A stretch of 33,328 bases of DNA from Burkholderiales bacterium (GCA_947462065.1 CANHNO010000013.1:1-33328); one strand, 5' to 3'; counted from the first letter of the stretch, positions 17,495 through 25,715 are shown. Numbers and translations are program-made. Notes: a model not told the origin generated them from the sequence alone.

Positions 17495-18618
17495 GGCGCA
17501 AGCAACTTGTCGAAGACGCGGTAGGTCTTGTACGGCTTGGCCCCGAGCGCTTCAATCACGTGTCGCATGGGCCGGTTGTCCTCGAGGATCCAGGACAGCT
17601 CGACCTGCCGCACGCCCTTGGCCCGCAAGCCCTTGCGCAGCGAATCGATCACCAGAAACGGCGCCAGCCCGCCGGCCATGCTGCCGCTGAAGCTGCGTCG
17701 GATGCCCATCAGCGGTACCCGCGCGGTACGCGCACCACCCTTCAGGCGCCACAGCAGCTTCAGCCAGTTGAAGGGCAGCAGCCGGCCATTGAAATCGGCG
17801 ATCAACTCGTTCAGGTTGGGCAGTGCGATGCCGAAGCCGACAGCCTCGCCGTTCATCTCGACGATCGCGACGCAGGTCGGGTCGATCAGCATCTTCATGC
17901 TCTTGGCCATGTGCGCAATCTCGGCCTTCGTGAAGGCGATGAAGCCCCAGTTCTGGGCCCAAGCATCGTTGAAGATCGCGGTGACGGTGTCGAACTCTTC
18001 AAAGTAGCGCGACTTGTCGAGGTGACGCACTGTCAGTGCCTGCGCCGTGCGGCTGTCGATCTTGCGACGTGCAGCACGTGGCAACTCGTGGTCCATGTCG
18101 TACATGTAGGCGATCAGATCCTTCGCCTTGGCATAGCCCAGTGCCTCGATGCGCGCTGCGGCATAGCTGGGGTTATGGCCCATAAGCATCACCGGAGGGG
18201 TGTCGAAGCCATCGATGAGCAGCCCAGTCTCTTCGTTGATAGACAGGTTGAACGGTCCCAGGATGTGCCGCTTGCCGCGTGCACGAAGCCAGCTTTCAGC
18301 GGCGGCGAAGAGCGCGGCAAACACCTCGCCATCGTCCTCGGCGGCGATCATGCCGAAGTGGCCGACCTCCGGGTCAGCGACCAGCCGGTCAATCTGCGCA
18401 CTGATGCGTCCGACATCGCGGCCGTCCCGGTGCGCCAGCCAGAACTGCGTTTCGGCGTGCTGGAAATACGGATTCTTCGCAGGCGACAGTGCCTCTCGAC
18501 GTTCTAGCACCAAGGGGGCCACGAACGCCGGGTCACGGGCGTACAACCGGCTCGGGAGCGTGATGAAACGGTCGAGCGTGGCCGGGTCGGTGACCGGCAG
18601 GATTTCCAGGCCGCGCAT
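17491..18618 (-). CDS. bcerS: Bacterial ceramide synthase-like N-acyltransferase (GNAT fold)
   Basis: A 375-residue protein whose core, GPFNLSINEETGLLIDGFDT (121-140) followed by PPVMLMGHNP (141-150), is the hallmark of the bacterial ceramide synthase family described in Caulobacter (bCerS), which N-acylates the sphingoid base and is unrelated to eukaryotic Lass/CerS proteins. Such proteins are often mis-annotated as dATP pyrophosphohydrolases or plain GNAT enzymes. The ATG at 18618 overlaps the upstream stop by one base (TGATG), deciding the start over an extension to 18705. Downstream overlap with the MobA-like gene is GTGA. It lies in an operon with LptF/G-like permeases and a CDP-alcohol transferase, about 8 kb from spt. 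Family assignment is from motif memory; activity is inferred. Confidence 0.8.
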   Translation of the reverse strand: MRGLEILPVTDPATLDRFITLPSRLYARDPAFVAPLVLERREALSPAKNPYFQHAETQFWLAHRDGRDVGRISAQIDRLVADPEVGHFGMIAAEDDGEVFAALFAAAESWLRARGKRHILGPFNLSINEETGLLIDGFDTPPVMLMGHNPSYAAARIEALGYAKAKDLIAYMYDMDHELPRAARRKIDSRTAQALTVRHLDKSRYFEEFDTVTAIFNDAWAQNWGFIAFTKAEIAHMAKSMKMLIDPTCVAIVEMNGEAVGFGIALPNLNELIADFNGRLLPFNWLKLLWRLKGGARTARVPLMGIRRSFSGSMAGGLAPFLVIDSLRKGLRAKGVRQVELSWILEDNRPMRHVIEALGAKPYKTYRVFDKLLAP

Positions 18619-19829
18619 CAAGCCATGGGGCGCACCGGCTCGCGGACGAGGTATCCGAGCCAAATCGTGCGACTGGTGTGCCACGCAAACGTCAAGCCCT
18701 GCCACGCGGTGATGAGGTACAGACCTGCGGGGCCGACGCCCAGCAGCAGGCTGAGCGCCATGATGGTCATCGTGATGTTGCGCCGTGCAATGAAGCTGCG
18801 CACCATGCCGTCCAGCGGCGTCGCTGCGTGAAGGGTGAAGCCAAGGCGCCGCCTGGCGAGAGCGAGGATGAGGCGATCCGTCACATAGAAGGCGATCAGC
18901 CAGAGCGCTGCCTGATACAACGTATCGCCGGCGCTATGAGCGCCCAAGCCCAGCGCAAAGGCGAAGTACCAAAACGGCGGATGTACCTGGTCGAGGCCGT
19001 GGTCGAGGACGTTGCCGATCTCCGAGGAAGTGAGCGTCAGCCGCGCCAGCTTGCCGTCCACGCTATCGAGCACGCTCATGCCGTAAGCGCATACGAAGCC
19101 GATGAAGAAATCACCGGCGGCGAACAAGGGGACCGCAGCGATGGCAAGCAGAATCGACAGCACCGTCACCGCATTCGGATGAATGTTCAGGCGCACGCAC
19201 AAACGGACCAACGGCCAGACCAGCGGCGGATAGACGTAGCGCGTCAGCAGATCGGTCGAGCCCTTGTAGTTGTCCCAGAACATCTGGCGCTCGAGGCGAC
19301 GGCGTTCATCGGCATCATTCACCGCGTACAACCAGTAGGGCAGTGAGCGCCGCAACTTGTTGATGTAGGACGGAAACTCGGCTTCGTCAAGCAGTGAGAT
19401 ACGACCGGTGGCAAGCAACGCATCGGCGACTTCACACAACGTGCGTGCGTCTGCCGGAATAGATTCGGCCAGTTCGGGCTGCAAACGCATTGCGACGGCT
19501 CGCTTCGCACCATCGCCGCGCGCGGCGACGCAGGCACGCGCGGTGCCAGAGCCAAGAAAGGCGATCAGTCGCGCATCGATCACATTGGCGCCGTCGAGTG
19601 CGACCAATGGGCCGACAGCCAGTGCCTGGCGCAGTCGGCTGCCCAGCGGTGCGGTCGTGGTCTCGATCTGTGCGCCCGGCCAGACATGCGATGTCGCGTC
19701 CGGCCCGGACAGCACAATGCGGGTGCCGTCCGCGAGCGGGCCAACGCTGCGTTTCAGGCGCTCGATCGGGGGAAGACCGAAAAGCGTTTCGGCTTCGGCT
19801 GCCGCGTGGGTATCGATCCAGAGATTCAT
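18618..19829 (-). CDS. CDP-alcohol phosphatidyltransferase with N-terminal extra domain (paralogue 1)
   Basis: A 403-residue membrane enzyme. The signature D(x2)DG(x2)AR(x8)G(x3)D(x3)D is exact from D255 to D280 (DSVDGKLARL, then GNVLDHGLD). Several hydrophobic segments surround it. Residues 1-180 form a soluble domain that resembles a degenerate nucleotidyltransferase; no intact NTP loop is visible. A linker (FWDNYKGSTDLLTRYVYPP) is shared with the paralogue at 23653-24780. Such enzymes transfer a phospho-alcohol from a CDP donor, or couple a CDP-lipid to a headgroup. In this operon, directly before the ceramide synthase gene, headgroup transfer to ceramide is likely. The ATG at 19829 overlaps the permease stop (ATGA). 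Confidence 0.87.
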   Translation of the reverse strand: MNLWIDTHAAAEAETLFGLPPIERLKRSVGPLADGTRIVLSGPDATSHVWPGAQIETTTAPLGSRLRQALAVGPLVALDGANVIDARLIAFLGSGTARACVAARGDGAKRAVAMRLQPELAESIPADARTLCEVADALLATGRISLLDEAEFPSYINKLRRSLPYWLYAVNDADERRRLERQMFWDNYKGSTDLLTRYVYPPLVWPLVRLCVRLNIHPNAVTVLSILLAIAAVPLFAAGDFFIGFVCAYGMSVLDSVDGKLARLTLTSSEIGNVLDHGLDQVHPPFWYFAFALGLGAHSAGDTLYQAALWLIAFYVTDRLILALARRRLGFTLHAATPLDGMVRSFIARRNITMTIMALSLLLGVGPAGLYLITAWQGLTFAWHTSRTIWLGYLVREPVRPMA

Positions 19830-20890
19830 GGGCGTTCGCACGCCCGCAGGCGCCACAGTCCGATTGAGATAAACAACAAGGGCGCCGCGACCGCCGTGAC
19901 CAGTGGCGGAAGCTGACCGCTGGTACCCAGCGAAGCCACGATGCCGTCGAACAGCAAAAACGCCAGACCCAGCGACAGGGCAATCAGCATGGCACTACCT
20001 CCACCGCCGCCGCGGGTCAGCGTGGCGGCCGTCGGCAGTGCCAGCAGCAACATGATGAACACCACAAGCGGCGCTGCGAATGATCGGTACAAGGCGGTTT
20101 GGTAGTAGCTCAGGGGTTGTGATCCCACGCGCGAACCCACGATCACATCGGCCAGCATGATAGTGGAGAGGTACGGTCGCGCCACGCCGAGGCGCAGCAC
20201 TTCTTCGGGGTGCAGATTGGTCTGCCAGACCAGGGACTCGTCATGAATCCGCCGCACACCAGACGGCTCGACGCGCAGTTCTGTCACGTCTGCCAATTGC
20301 CAGGCTTGGCCATCCCACTGCGCGCTAGCTGCACGCAGGCGCGAGGTCAGCAGCCCCGCCTCGCTCGCGTAGACACGGATGCCCTTCAACTGCATCCCGT
20401 CCGGGCTGATGCTGTCGATCGACACCAGCCCACCGCGGGTGTTCGCCCACAACGGCTTCTTGACCTCCTCTGCAGGCGTGCTCGCGTTCCACCACTGTTT
20501 CAAGGCGATCTCGGCGCGTGGCAGTACCACTTGCACCAGGGTGACCTGCAGCACTGTGAAGACCAGCAGCACGGGCAGCAGATAGACCAGCATGCGCATG
20601 AAGCTGACGCCGCAGGCGCGCATGGCCGAGATCTCCAGCGTGCGTGCCATCGCATTCAACGAGGTCATTGTTCCCAGCAGTACCGCCAAGGGCAGGGCCA
20701 GCCCCAACTCGGCCGGCAGGCGCAGCATCGCGTAATAGAGCAGGCCGCCGAAGCCCTGCCCGCGTTCGAAGATGTCGGTGGTGACGTCGAGCAGTTCGAG
20801 CACTTGCATCATGGCCGTCAACACCGCCAGCAGTGCCAGGATTTGTGTCCCGACGCGGCGGCACAGGTACGCCTGCATCGTGCCGATCAT
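19826..20890 (-). CDS. LptF/LptG-family permease (second of pair)
   Basis: A 354-residue inner-membrane protein of the LptF/LptG (YjgP/YjgQ) family: N-terminal membrane helices (QILALLAVLTAMMQVLELLD and LGLALPLAVLLGTMTSLNAM), the cytoplasmic loop LEISAMRACGVSFMRMLVYL that couples to the LptB ATPase, a periplasmic jellyroll-like middle, and C-terminal helices. LptFG with LptB extracts lipopolysaccharide from the inner membrane. Here the gene stands inside a ceramide/headgroup operon with a second family member, away from any lpt gene, so transport of the cluster's lipid is a reasonable guess. The ATG at 20890 has AGGGA seven bases upstream; a second ATG lies at 20878. Confidence 0.87.
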   Translation of the reverse strand: MIGTMQAYLCRRVGTQILALLAVLTAMMQVLELLDVTTDIFERGQGFGGLLYYAMLRLPAELGLALPLAVLLGTMTSLNAMARTLEISAMRACGVSFMRMLVYLLPVLLVFTVLQVTLVQVVLPRAEIALKQWWNASTPAEEVKKPLWANTRGGLVSIDSISPDGMQLKGIRVYASEAGLLTSRLRAASAQWDGQAWQLADVTELRVEPSGVRRIHDESLVWQTNLHPEEVLRLGVARPYLSTIMLADVIVGSRVGSQPLSYYQTALYRSFAAPLVVFIMLLLALPTAATLTRGGGGGSAMLIALSLGLAFLLFDGIVASLGTSGQLPPLVTAVAAPLLFISIGLWRLRACERP

Positions 20891-20930
20891 CGGGAATCCC
20901 TGAGTGCAATGGCTGGCGATCGCTGCGTGT

Positions 20931-22136
20931 TCATGAAGCCTTCGGCGCGCGGCGGTTCGCCCGGGTTCGAGTGCGGTCTATCAGCGCTTCGATCGCCATC
21001 ACTGCGCGCAGCACGGGGTTGTCTCCTGGCCACGCCAGGCTGCGTCGGAAGATCCAGATGCTCAGGACGGCGAACACAGCGAACGGTGTCCAGATCGCCG
21101 CAGCGGGCGGCAAACGACCTGATTGACCCAGGCTTGCGCCCAACTGGAGCGCGTGATCCAGGCTCAGCAAGGCCACCGTGGCGAACACCACACCGGGCGT
21201 GCGACGCCCTCGCTTGGAGGCCATGCCCAGAGGCAATGCCAACAGAGGCAGAAACGGAAAGATGAAAGCCCGTGCCAGCCGATTGTGAAACTCCGCTGCA
21301 GGCTTGGTCTGGTAGCCGTTCTGGTGCATGTTGTGCCACAGTTCAGCCAGTGTCAGCTCGCGTACCGAGCCGCCACGCTCAGCCAGTGGTTCGGCCTTGG
21401 GCGAGAAATCGCGCTCGGTGGCTCCGTGGACGAAACGGGACAGTGAAATGGCAGTGCCATCCTCCTTCGGAGTTTCGCTCACCCGCAGCACCAAGCCGTC
21501 CTCGAACCTCATCCGCAGGCCCTCGGGCGTGGGCACCAGCCGGCCCTGTGCGGCTGTCAGGATGTCTTCGCCGTTGGCGTCGCGCTGCTCCATGAAAACA
21601 CCGCGCAGGCTCTTGCCATCGCTCCCGATCGCGTCGGCGGTGAAGGTGACCCCCTGACCGATGTCGACGAACCGGTTTTCCTCGACCCGCGAATCCCAGC
21701 CGGTCTGCAGCACTCGGTTCACCACCACGTTGTAGCCGTAGCGCGAAAGCGGCTGCAACTGGCCGTAGAGATACAGGCTGAACATGGCCAGCAACACGGC
21801 CAGCACGAAATAGGGCGCGGTGATGCGGGCGATCGACCGGCCGGTGACCAGCATCACATCGAGCTCGTTGTCATCGCACATGCGGGCGGCGGCCATGAAG
21901 ATCGCGGCCGTGAAAGCCATGGGCAGCGCCAGACCCAGGTAGTGCGGCACGAGCGTGGCAGCCATCACCAGGACGATCGAGGGCTGGGCACCGGCGGACG
22001 CCGCCAAGTCAAACAAGCGCAGCAGCCGTTCGAGGAGCTGCGCCAGAAGCAGTGCCAACAGTGCCATCGCCAGCGGCCCGGCGATCAGGCGCAGCGCGTA
22101 GCGGTCAAGTCGGTCGAAAGCGAACCAGGGATGCAA
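20931..22136 (-). CDS. LptF/LptG-family permease (first of pair)
   Basis: A member of the same permease family as its downstream neighbour, about 401 residues. It has N-terminal helices (LIAGPLAMALLALLLAQLLE), the coupling loop DDNELDVMLVTGRSIARITA, a long periplasmic domain and three C-terminal helices, plus a basic tail (RTRTRANRR). The start is uncertain: the TTG at 22136, five bases after the HIT stop, gives a natural N-terminus before FDRLDRYALRLIAG; an ATG at 22190 would overlap the HIT gene by about 50 bases. No LptB-like ATPase or LptC/A gene is in the window, so it would have to borrow LptB. Confidence 0.83.
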   Translation of the reverse strand: MHPWFAFDRLDRYALRLIAGPLAMALLALLLAQLLERLLRLFDLAASAGAQPSIVLVMAATLVPHYLGLALPMAFTAAIFMAAARMCDDNELDVMLVTGRSIARITAPYFVLAVLLAMFSLYLYGQLQPLSRYGYNVVVNRVLQTGWDSRVEENRFVDIGQGVTFTADAIGSDGKSLRGVFMEQRDANGEDILTAAQGRLVPTPEGLRMRFEDGLVLRVSETPKEDGTAISLSRFVHGATERDFSPKAEPLAERGGSVRELTLAELWHNMHQNGYQTKPAAEFHNRLARAFIFPFLPLLALPLGMASKRGRRTPGVVFATVALLSLDHALQLGASLGQSGRLPPAAAIWTPFAVFAVLSIWIFRRSLAWPGDNPVLRAVMAIEALIDRTRTRANRRAPKAS

Positions 22137-22140
22137 AGTC

Positions 22141-22599
22141 TCAGCCCGTTTGCCGCAGCCAAGCGGCTCGCAACTCCGCCAGCAGCGCATCGCTCGTGGC
22201 GACATCTGGTGTCACTGCGGCGTCGAGCATCGGCGGGCCGGGCCAGCCAGCGTCAGGGAAGGCGGTGTTGCCGAACCGGCGGGAGCCTTCGTAGCGCGGG
22301 ATCACATGAAAGTGCACGTCAGGGTCGACCATCATCAACATCAGGTAATTGATCCGCTCGTAGCGCACCACATCGCGCAGCGTGCCTTCGATGCGGCGTA
22401 TCACCGCTCGCATGTCGGCATAGGCATGCGGACTCACATCGGAGAACGCACGCACCGGTTCACGGCAGACCAGCACCAGCGACCCCAGAGCGGGCTGCTT
22501 CGGACGCAACAGCACCGTCCAGTGATCCGTCTGAGCGATTCGTGAGGCCGGGTCACCGAACTTGATCTCGGTGGCCGTCTTGGGTGCAGCATCAGCCAT
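22141..22599 (-). CDS. HIT-family protein
   Basis: A 152-residue HIT-fold protein. The active-site motif is DVHFHVIPRY (94-103), with His96 and His98 kept but the first His of HxHxH replaced by Asp94. HIT enzymes hydrolyse or transfer nucleotide phosphoramidates, dinucleotides or nucleotide-sugars through a catalytic histidine. The ATG at 22599 (MADAAPKT) is 20 bases after the metallophosphoesterase stop, and the gene ends five bases before the permease start, so it sits within the operon. A role in turnover of a CDP- or NDP-intermediate of headgroup synthesis is possible but unproven. Confidence 0.82.
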   Translation of the reverse strand: MADAAPKTATEIKFGDPASRIAQTDHWTVLLRPKQPALGSLVLVCREPVRAFSDVSPHAYADMRAVIRRIEGTLRDVVRYERINYLMLMMVDPDVHFHVIPRYEGSRRFGNTAFPDAGWPGPPMLDAAVTPDVATSDALLAELRAAWLRQTG

Positions 22600-22618
22600 G
22601 GTCGATTCAGCTCTTTTC

Positions 22619-23542
22619 TCAGGCCGGATGATTATCGCTTGCAGGTCCGGGGCGCATTTGCGGCAGGCGCAGCTCGTAGACGCTGTCTGTCTTGAATGTC
22701 TGATCCGAGACCGACCATCGCCGCACGGTGACTTCGATGCCGCGCGCGCCAGCACCGCTGACCAGTCGCAGCCGATGCCAGCGTGCGCCCTCGTCCTGCG
22801 GATTGGGCAGCGCCGTGGACGACGGAACGCACAGGCAGGGAATGGACCCGCTCGGCCCCGCGATCGTGTCCAGCCGCGCGTTTCGAGCGTGCCCGTGCAA
22901 GACCAGCTCAGCCCCGGTACGCCGGAGGACCTCGCGCAACTCGCTGCCATCAGCCAGAGCCTTGCGCCAGCCGATGGCCGCAGCTGCCGCGGGATGGTGA
23001 AGCATCACGACGCGCACCTGTGCTGCGTCACCTTCGGCACGAAGTGCCTGTTCGAGCCGCGCAAGTTGATCGGTACCCAGGCGGCCCCGCGCCAGAAGCG
23101 GCGCGGTCGGCAGCGCTGAATTCAAGCCGATGAGCGACACCTCGCCCACCCGATGCACAAATGGCCAGCCATCTTGCAGCCGCGTCCAACGGTCCCACAG
23201 GCCGAGGCCTTCAGCGGCCGGCACGGGCACCAGCGCGTCGTGGTTGCCGGGAACCAGGCTGATGCGATCGGCAGGCACCAGGGCTGCCAGCCACTCGGCG
23301 GCCTGCCGAAACTCGCCGGGCAGAGAGAAGTTGGTGATGTCGCCCGTGACCAGCACGTGATGCACCGCGTGCTCGCGGAGGTCTTGCGCAAGCGCGGCGA
23401 GGACCTCACCGCTTTGCACTGCGTGGCGCTTTTGCCAGGACCAGACGCTGAGCTGCCGCTTCGAGAACCGCTGGCGCCAGCTCAGATGCGGCTCGAAGGG
23501 CAGATGCAGGTCGGAGATGTGGGCGAGCGTCAAATCGCTCAT
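22619..23542 (-). CDS. Calcineurin-like metallophosphoesterase
   Basis: A 307-residue class III-type metallophosphoesterase, first gene of the seven-gene operon. Metal-site motifs: SDLH (D11, H13), TGDIT (66-70), GNHD (99-102), HHP (182-184) and GHAR (217-220), where the usual final His of GHxH is replaced by Arg. The start ATG at 23542 (MSDLTLAHISDLHL) is normal for the family; an upstream in-frame extension to 23671 would enter the divergent gene. Related proteins hydrolyse phosphodiesters or lipid phosphates. Dephosphorylation of a lipid or CDP-linked intermediate fits the context; the Arg substitution makes activity uncertain. Confidence 0.85.
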   Translation of the reverse strand: MSDLTLAHISDLHLPFEPHLSWRQRFSKRQLSVWSWQKRHAVQSGEVLAALAQDLREHAVHHVLVTGDITNFSLPGEFRQAAEWLAALVPADRISLVPGNHDALVPVPAAEGLGLWDRWTRLQDGWPFVHRVGEVSLIGLNSALPTAPLLARGRLGTDQLARLEQALRAEGDAAQVRVVMLHHPAAAAAIGWRKALADGSELREVLRRTGAELVLHGHARNARLDTIAGPSGSIPCLCVPSSTALPNPQDEGARWHRLRLVSGAGARGIEVTVRRWSVSDQTFKTDSVYELRLPQMRPGPASDNHPA

Positions 23543-23652
23543 CGATAATGCAAGGCTGTTGATTTGACTCGTTGCCTTAATGTCCACGCCTTGGGAATTC
23601 ACCCTCTGATCATGCCAAAAGAATTTTTGCCAGCGGGCAGTGGGTTCGACCT
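23543..23652. promoter_or_regulatory. Divergent control region between the two headgroup operons
   Basis: These 110 bases separate the minus-strand operon starting with the metallophosphoesterase from the plus-strand CDP-alcohol transferase operon. The stretch is clearly more AT-rich than the genes. Minus-strand TTGGCA and plus-strand TTGATT/TTGACT are possible -35 elements, but no well-spaced -10 box accompanies them, so only the region is annotated. Co-regulation of both operons from here is likely. Confidence 0.4.
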
Positions 23653-24780
23653 TTGAGCACCGCACCAACATCAGAGCGCCGGATTGCCGGCATCGTTGTC
23701 GGTGAATCGCCGCTTCGCCTTTGGGGCCTCACCTCGGCCCAGCGCTTGCAACGGCAGTTCGTACGCGCGCAGGCCACTGCCGATGCGCACGACGCGAAAC
23801 GATGGGTGCTGGTGCGCGCCGACTGGGTCTACGACGACGCCTTCGTGCGCAGCCTCGCCTCGGCCGATGAAGACCTGGCACTGACCGGGCCCGATGGGGG
23901 CGTCATCGCCCTGAGCTTGGCGGCTGCGTCGGTGTCGGCAACCGAGGCCTCGGCGATGCTGGCCGACCGGCGCGCGCCACCAGGCGCTCGCCTTGTGACG
24001 CCTGCGCAATTGGCCGACGGCTACAACGATGTGCTGCGCAAGCGCGAGCCACCGTACCTGATGCCACTGACGGCAGCCGAACTGCCCGCCATCGAAAAGC
24101 GCATCTTCGCGGGCTCCTACAAGGGCGTCACCGATGTGGTCACGCTGCATGTCTGGCCTGCCCCTGCCCGGACGGTGACGCGTTGGTGCGCCAACAACGG
24201 CATCTCGCCAAACCAGGTCACTTCGGCCAGCCTGGTGCTGGTCTTCGTGGCCATGTGGCTGTTCTGGACCGGTCATTACGGCTGGGGCCTGTTGGCGGCC
24301 TGGGTCATGACCTTCCTCGACACCGTCGACGGCAAGCTCGCCCGGGTGACGCTGACCTCGACTCGCTGGGGCAATGTGTTCGATCACTCGATCGACCTGA
24401 TCCACCCGCCGTTCTGGTGGTGGGCGTGGATCGTCGGTCTGCCGGCCGCGGGGTTCAGCTTGACCCAAACCGGTCTGGTGCTGACGGTGATCGTCGGTGG
24501 CTACGTGCTTCAGCGCATCGAAGAGGGCATCTTCATGGCCTGCTTCAAGATGGACATGCATGTCTGGCAGCGCTTCGACAGCTGGCTGCGCCTGTACACC
24601 GCCCGGCGCAATCCGAACCTGCTGATCCTGAGCGCTTCCCTGCTGGCTGGGCGCCCTGACATCGGCATCCTCGTGGTCGCGTGGTGGACAGCGATCTGTC
24701 TGTTCATCCATGCGGTGCGCATCGTGCAGGCGGCCTGGGCGCGGCGGCGCGGGCCTCTGCGGTCGTGGTTGTCGGTGTGA
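23653..24780 (+). CDS. CDP-alcohol phosphatidyltransferase with N-terminal extra domain (paralogue 2)
   Basis: A 375-residue paralogue of the product of 18618-19829. The catalytic signature runs from D223 to D248 (DTVDGKLARV, then GNVFDHSID), followed by HPPFWWW. Residues 1-150 form an N-terminal domain that looks like a degenerate nucleotidyltransferase (GLTSAQRLQRQFVRAQ, RADWVYDDAFV). The linker GSYKGVTDVVTLHVWP matches the paralogue. A TTG start at 23653 is assumed because no ATG/GTG is available in this frame before the conserved region. Its stop overlaps the next gene's GTG start. Two such enzymes at one locus suggest two successive or alternative headgroup transfers. Confidence 0.86.
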   Translation: MSTAPTSERRIAGIVVGESPLRLWGLTSAQRLQRQFVRAQATADAHDAKRWVLVRADWVYDDAFVRSLASADEDLALTGPDGGVIALSLAAASVSATEASAMLADRRAPPGARLVTPAQLADGYNDVLRKREPPYLMPLTAAELPAIEKRIFAGSYKGVTDVVTLHVWPAPARTVTRWCANNGISPNQVTSASLVLVFVAMWLFWTGHYGWGLLAAWVMTFLDTVDGKLARVTLTSTRWGNVFDHSIDLIHPPFWWWAWIVGLPAAGFSLTQTGLVLTVIVGGYVLQRIEEGIFMACFKMDMHVWQRFDSWLRLYTARRNPNLLILSASLLAGRPDIGILVVAWWTAICLFIHAVRIVQAAWARRRGPLRSWLSV

Positions 24781-25715
24781 GCGAAGAGCCGCTGCGCGAC
24801 CTCCTGGCTGAGGAACTGCAGCGCGAGTTGCCACCCGCTGTCACTCAGCTGGCTGCGCAGCTGGCCCAGCGCGCCGACGGTGAGGTCGCGGCAGTACTGT
24901 TTTATGGATCCAACTTGCGAGATGCGCGTCTGGACGGCGTACTCGATTTCTATGTCTTGCTCGACCGCGTGAGTGCGTGGCCGGGACCGCGGCTGGCGGC
25001 GCTGGCGAACCGGCTGCTGCCCCCGAATGTCGGCTACCTCGAGGCCACGGTGGAAGGGCAAGCCCTGCGTGCAAAGTACGCGCTGATCAGCGTGTCGCAA
25101 TTTCGCCGCGGCGTGTCGCCTGCTGCGTTCGACACCACCCTGTGGGCGCGCTTCTCGCAACCGACCTGCTGCGCCTGGGCGCGGAGCGATGCTGATCGCG
25201 AGATGACTACCGAGGTGGTGCGGCAGGCGGTGGTCACGGCTGCACGCTGGGCCGCCGAGCTGGGCCCCACGCAAGGTGACGCGCTGTTGTTCTGGCGCAC
25301 GCTGTTCGCAAACACCTATTCGGCCGAGTTGCGCGTGGAAAAGGGTGCCCGCGGTGATGACCTGGTCGCACGTGATGCCGAGCGATACGCACGCCTGCTG
25401 CCGGATGCATGGCGCGCAGCGGGGGTTGCCTTCGAGACCACCGCGGCCGGGCAGTTGAAGCCGCGTCTGACGTCGTCTTCACGTGATGCTGCTGCGCGTC
25501 GCTGGGCTTTGCGCCGTCGCCTGGGCAAGCCACTGAACATCGCGCGGCTGTTGAAGGCCGCATTGACCTTCGATGGAGCGATGGATTACGCGCTGTGGAA
25601 AGTGGAGCGCCATTCAGGCGTGCGTCCCGAGGTGACAGCCTGGCAGCGCCGCCATCCGCTGCTGGCAGCGCCGGGCCTTTATCGACGTTTGCGCAAGCTC
25701 AATGTCTTGCGCTGA
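24777..25715 (+). CDS. Tam41-like nucleotidyltransferase (possible CDP-lipid synthase)
   Basis: A 312-residue soluble protein with a nucleotidyltransferase core: AAVLFYGSNLRDARLDGVLD (38-57) followed by FYVLLD, giving the GS and DxD-like metal residues. Further on, AKYALISVSQFRRG and FDTTLWARFSQP resemble the conserved KYG-I-S and W-x-x-LY-x-GR-x-x-P elements of mitochondrial Tam41, a CDP-diacylglycerol synthase. The GTG at 24777 overlaps the CDP-alcohol transferase stop (GTGA), so the two are coupled. It may convert a phosphorylated lipid such as ceramide phosphate or phosphatidate to its CDP form for that transferase. The Tam41 link is from motif similarity and the substrate is inference. 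Confidence 0.68.
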   Translation: MSEEPLRDLLAEELQRELPPAVTQLAAQLAQRADGEVAAVLFYGSNLRDARLDGVLDFYVLLDRVSAWPGPRLAALANRLLPPNVGYLEATVEGQALRAKYALISVSQFRRGVSPAAFDTTLWARFSQPTCCAWARSDADREMTTEVVRQAVVTAARWAAELGPTQGDALLFWRTLFANTYSAELRVEKGARGDDLVARDAERYARLLPDAWRAAGVAFETTAAGQLKPRLTSSSRDAAARRWALRRRLGKPLNIARLLKAALTFDGAMDYALWKVERHSGVRPEVTAWQRRHPLLAAPGLYRRLRKLNVLR

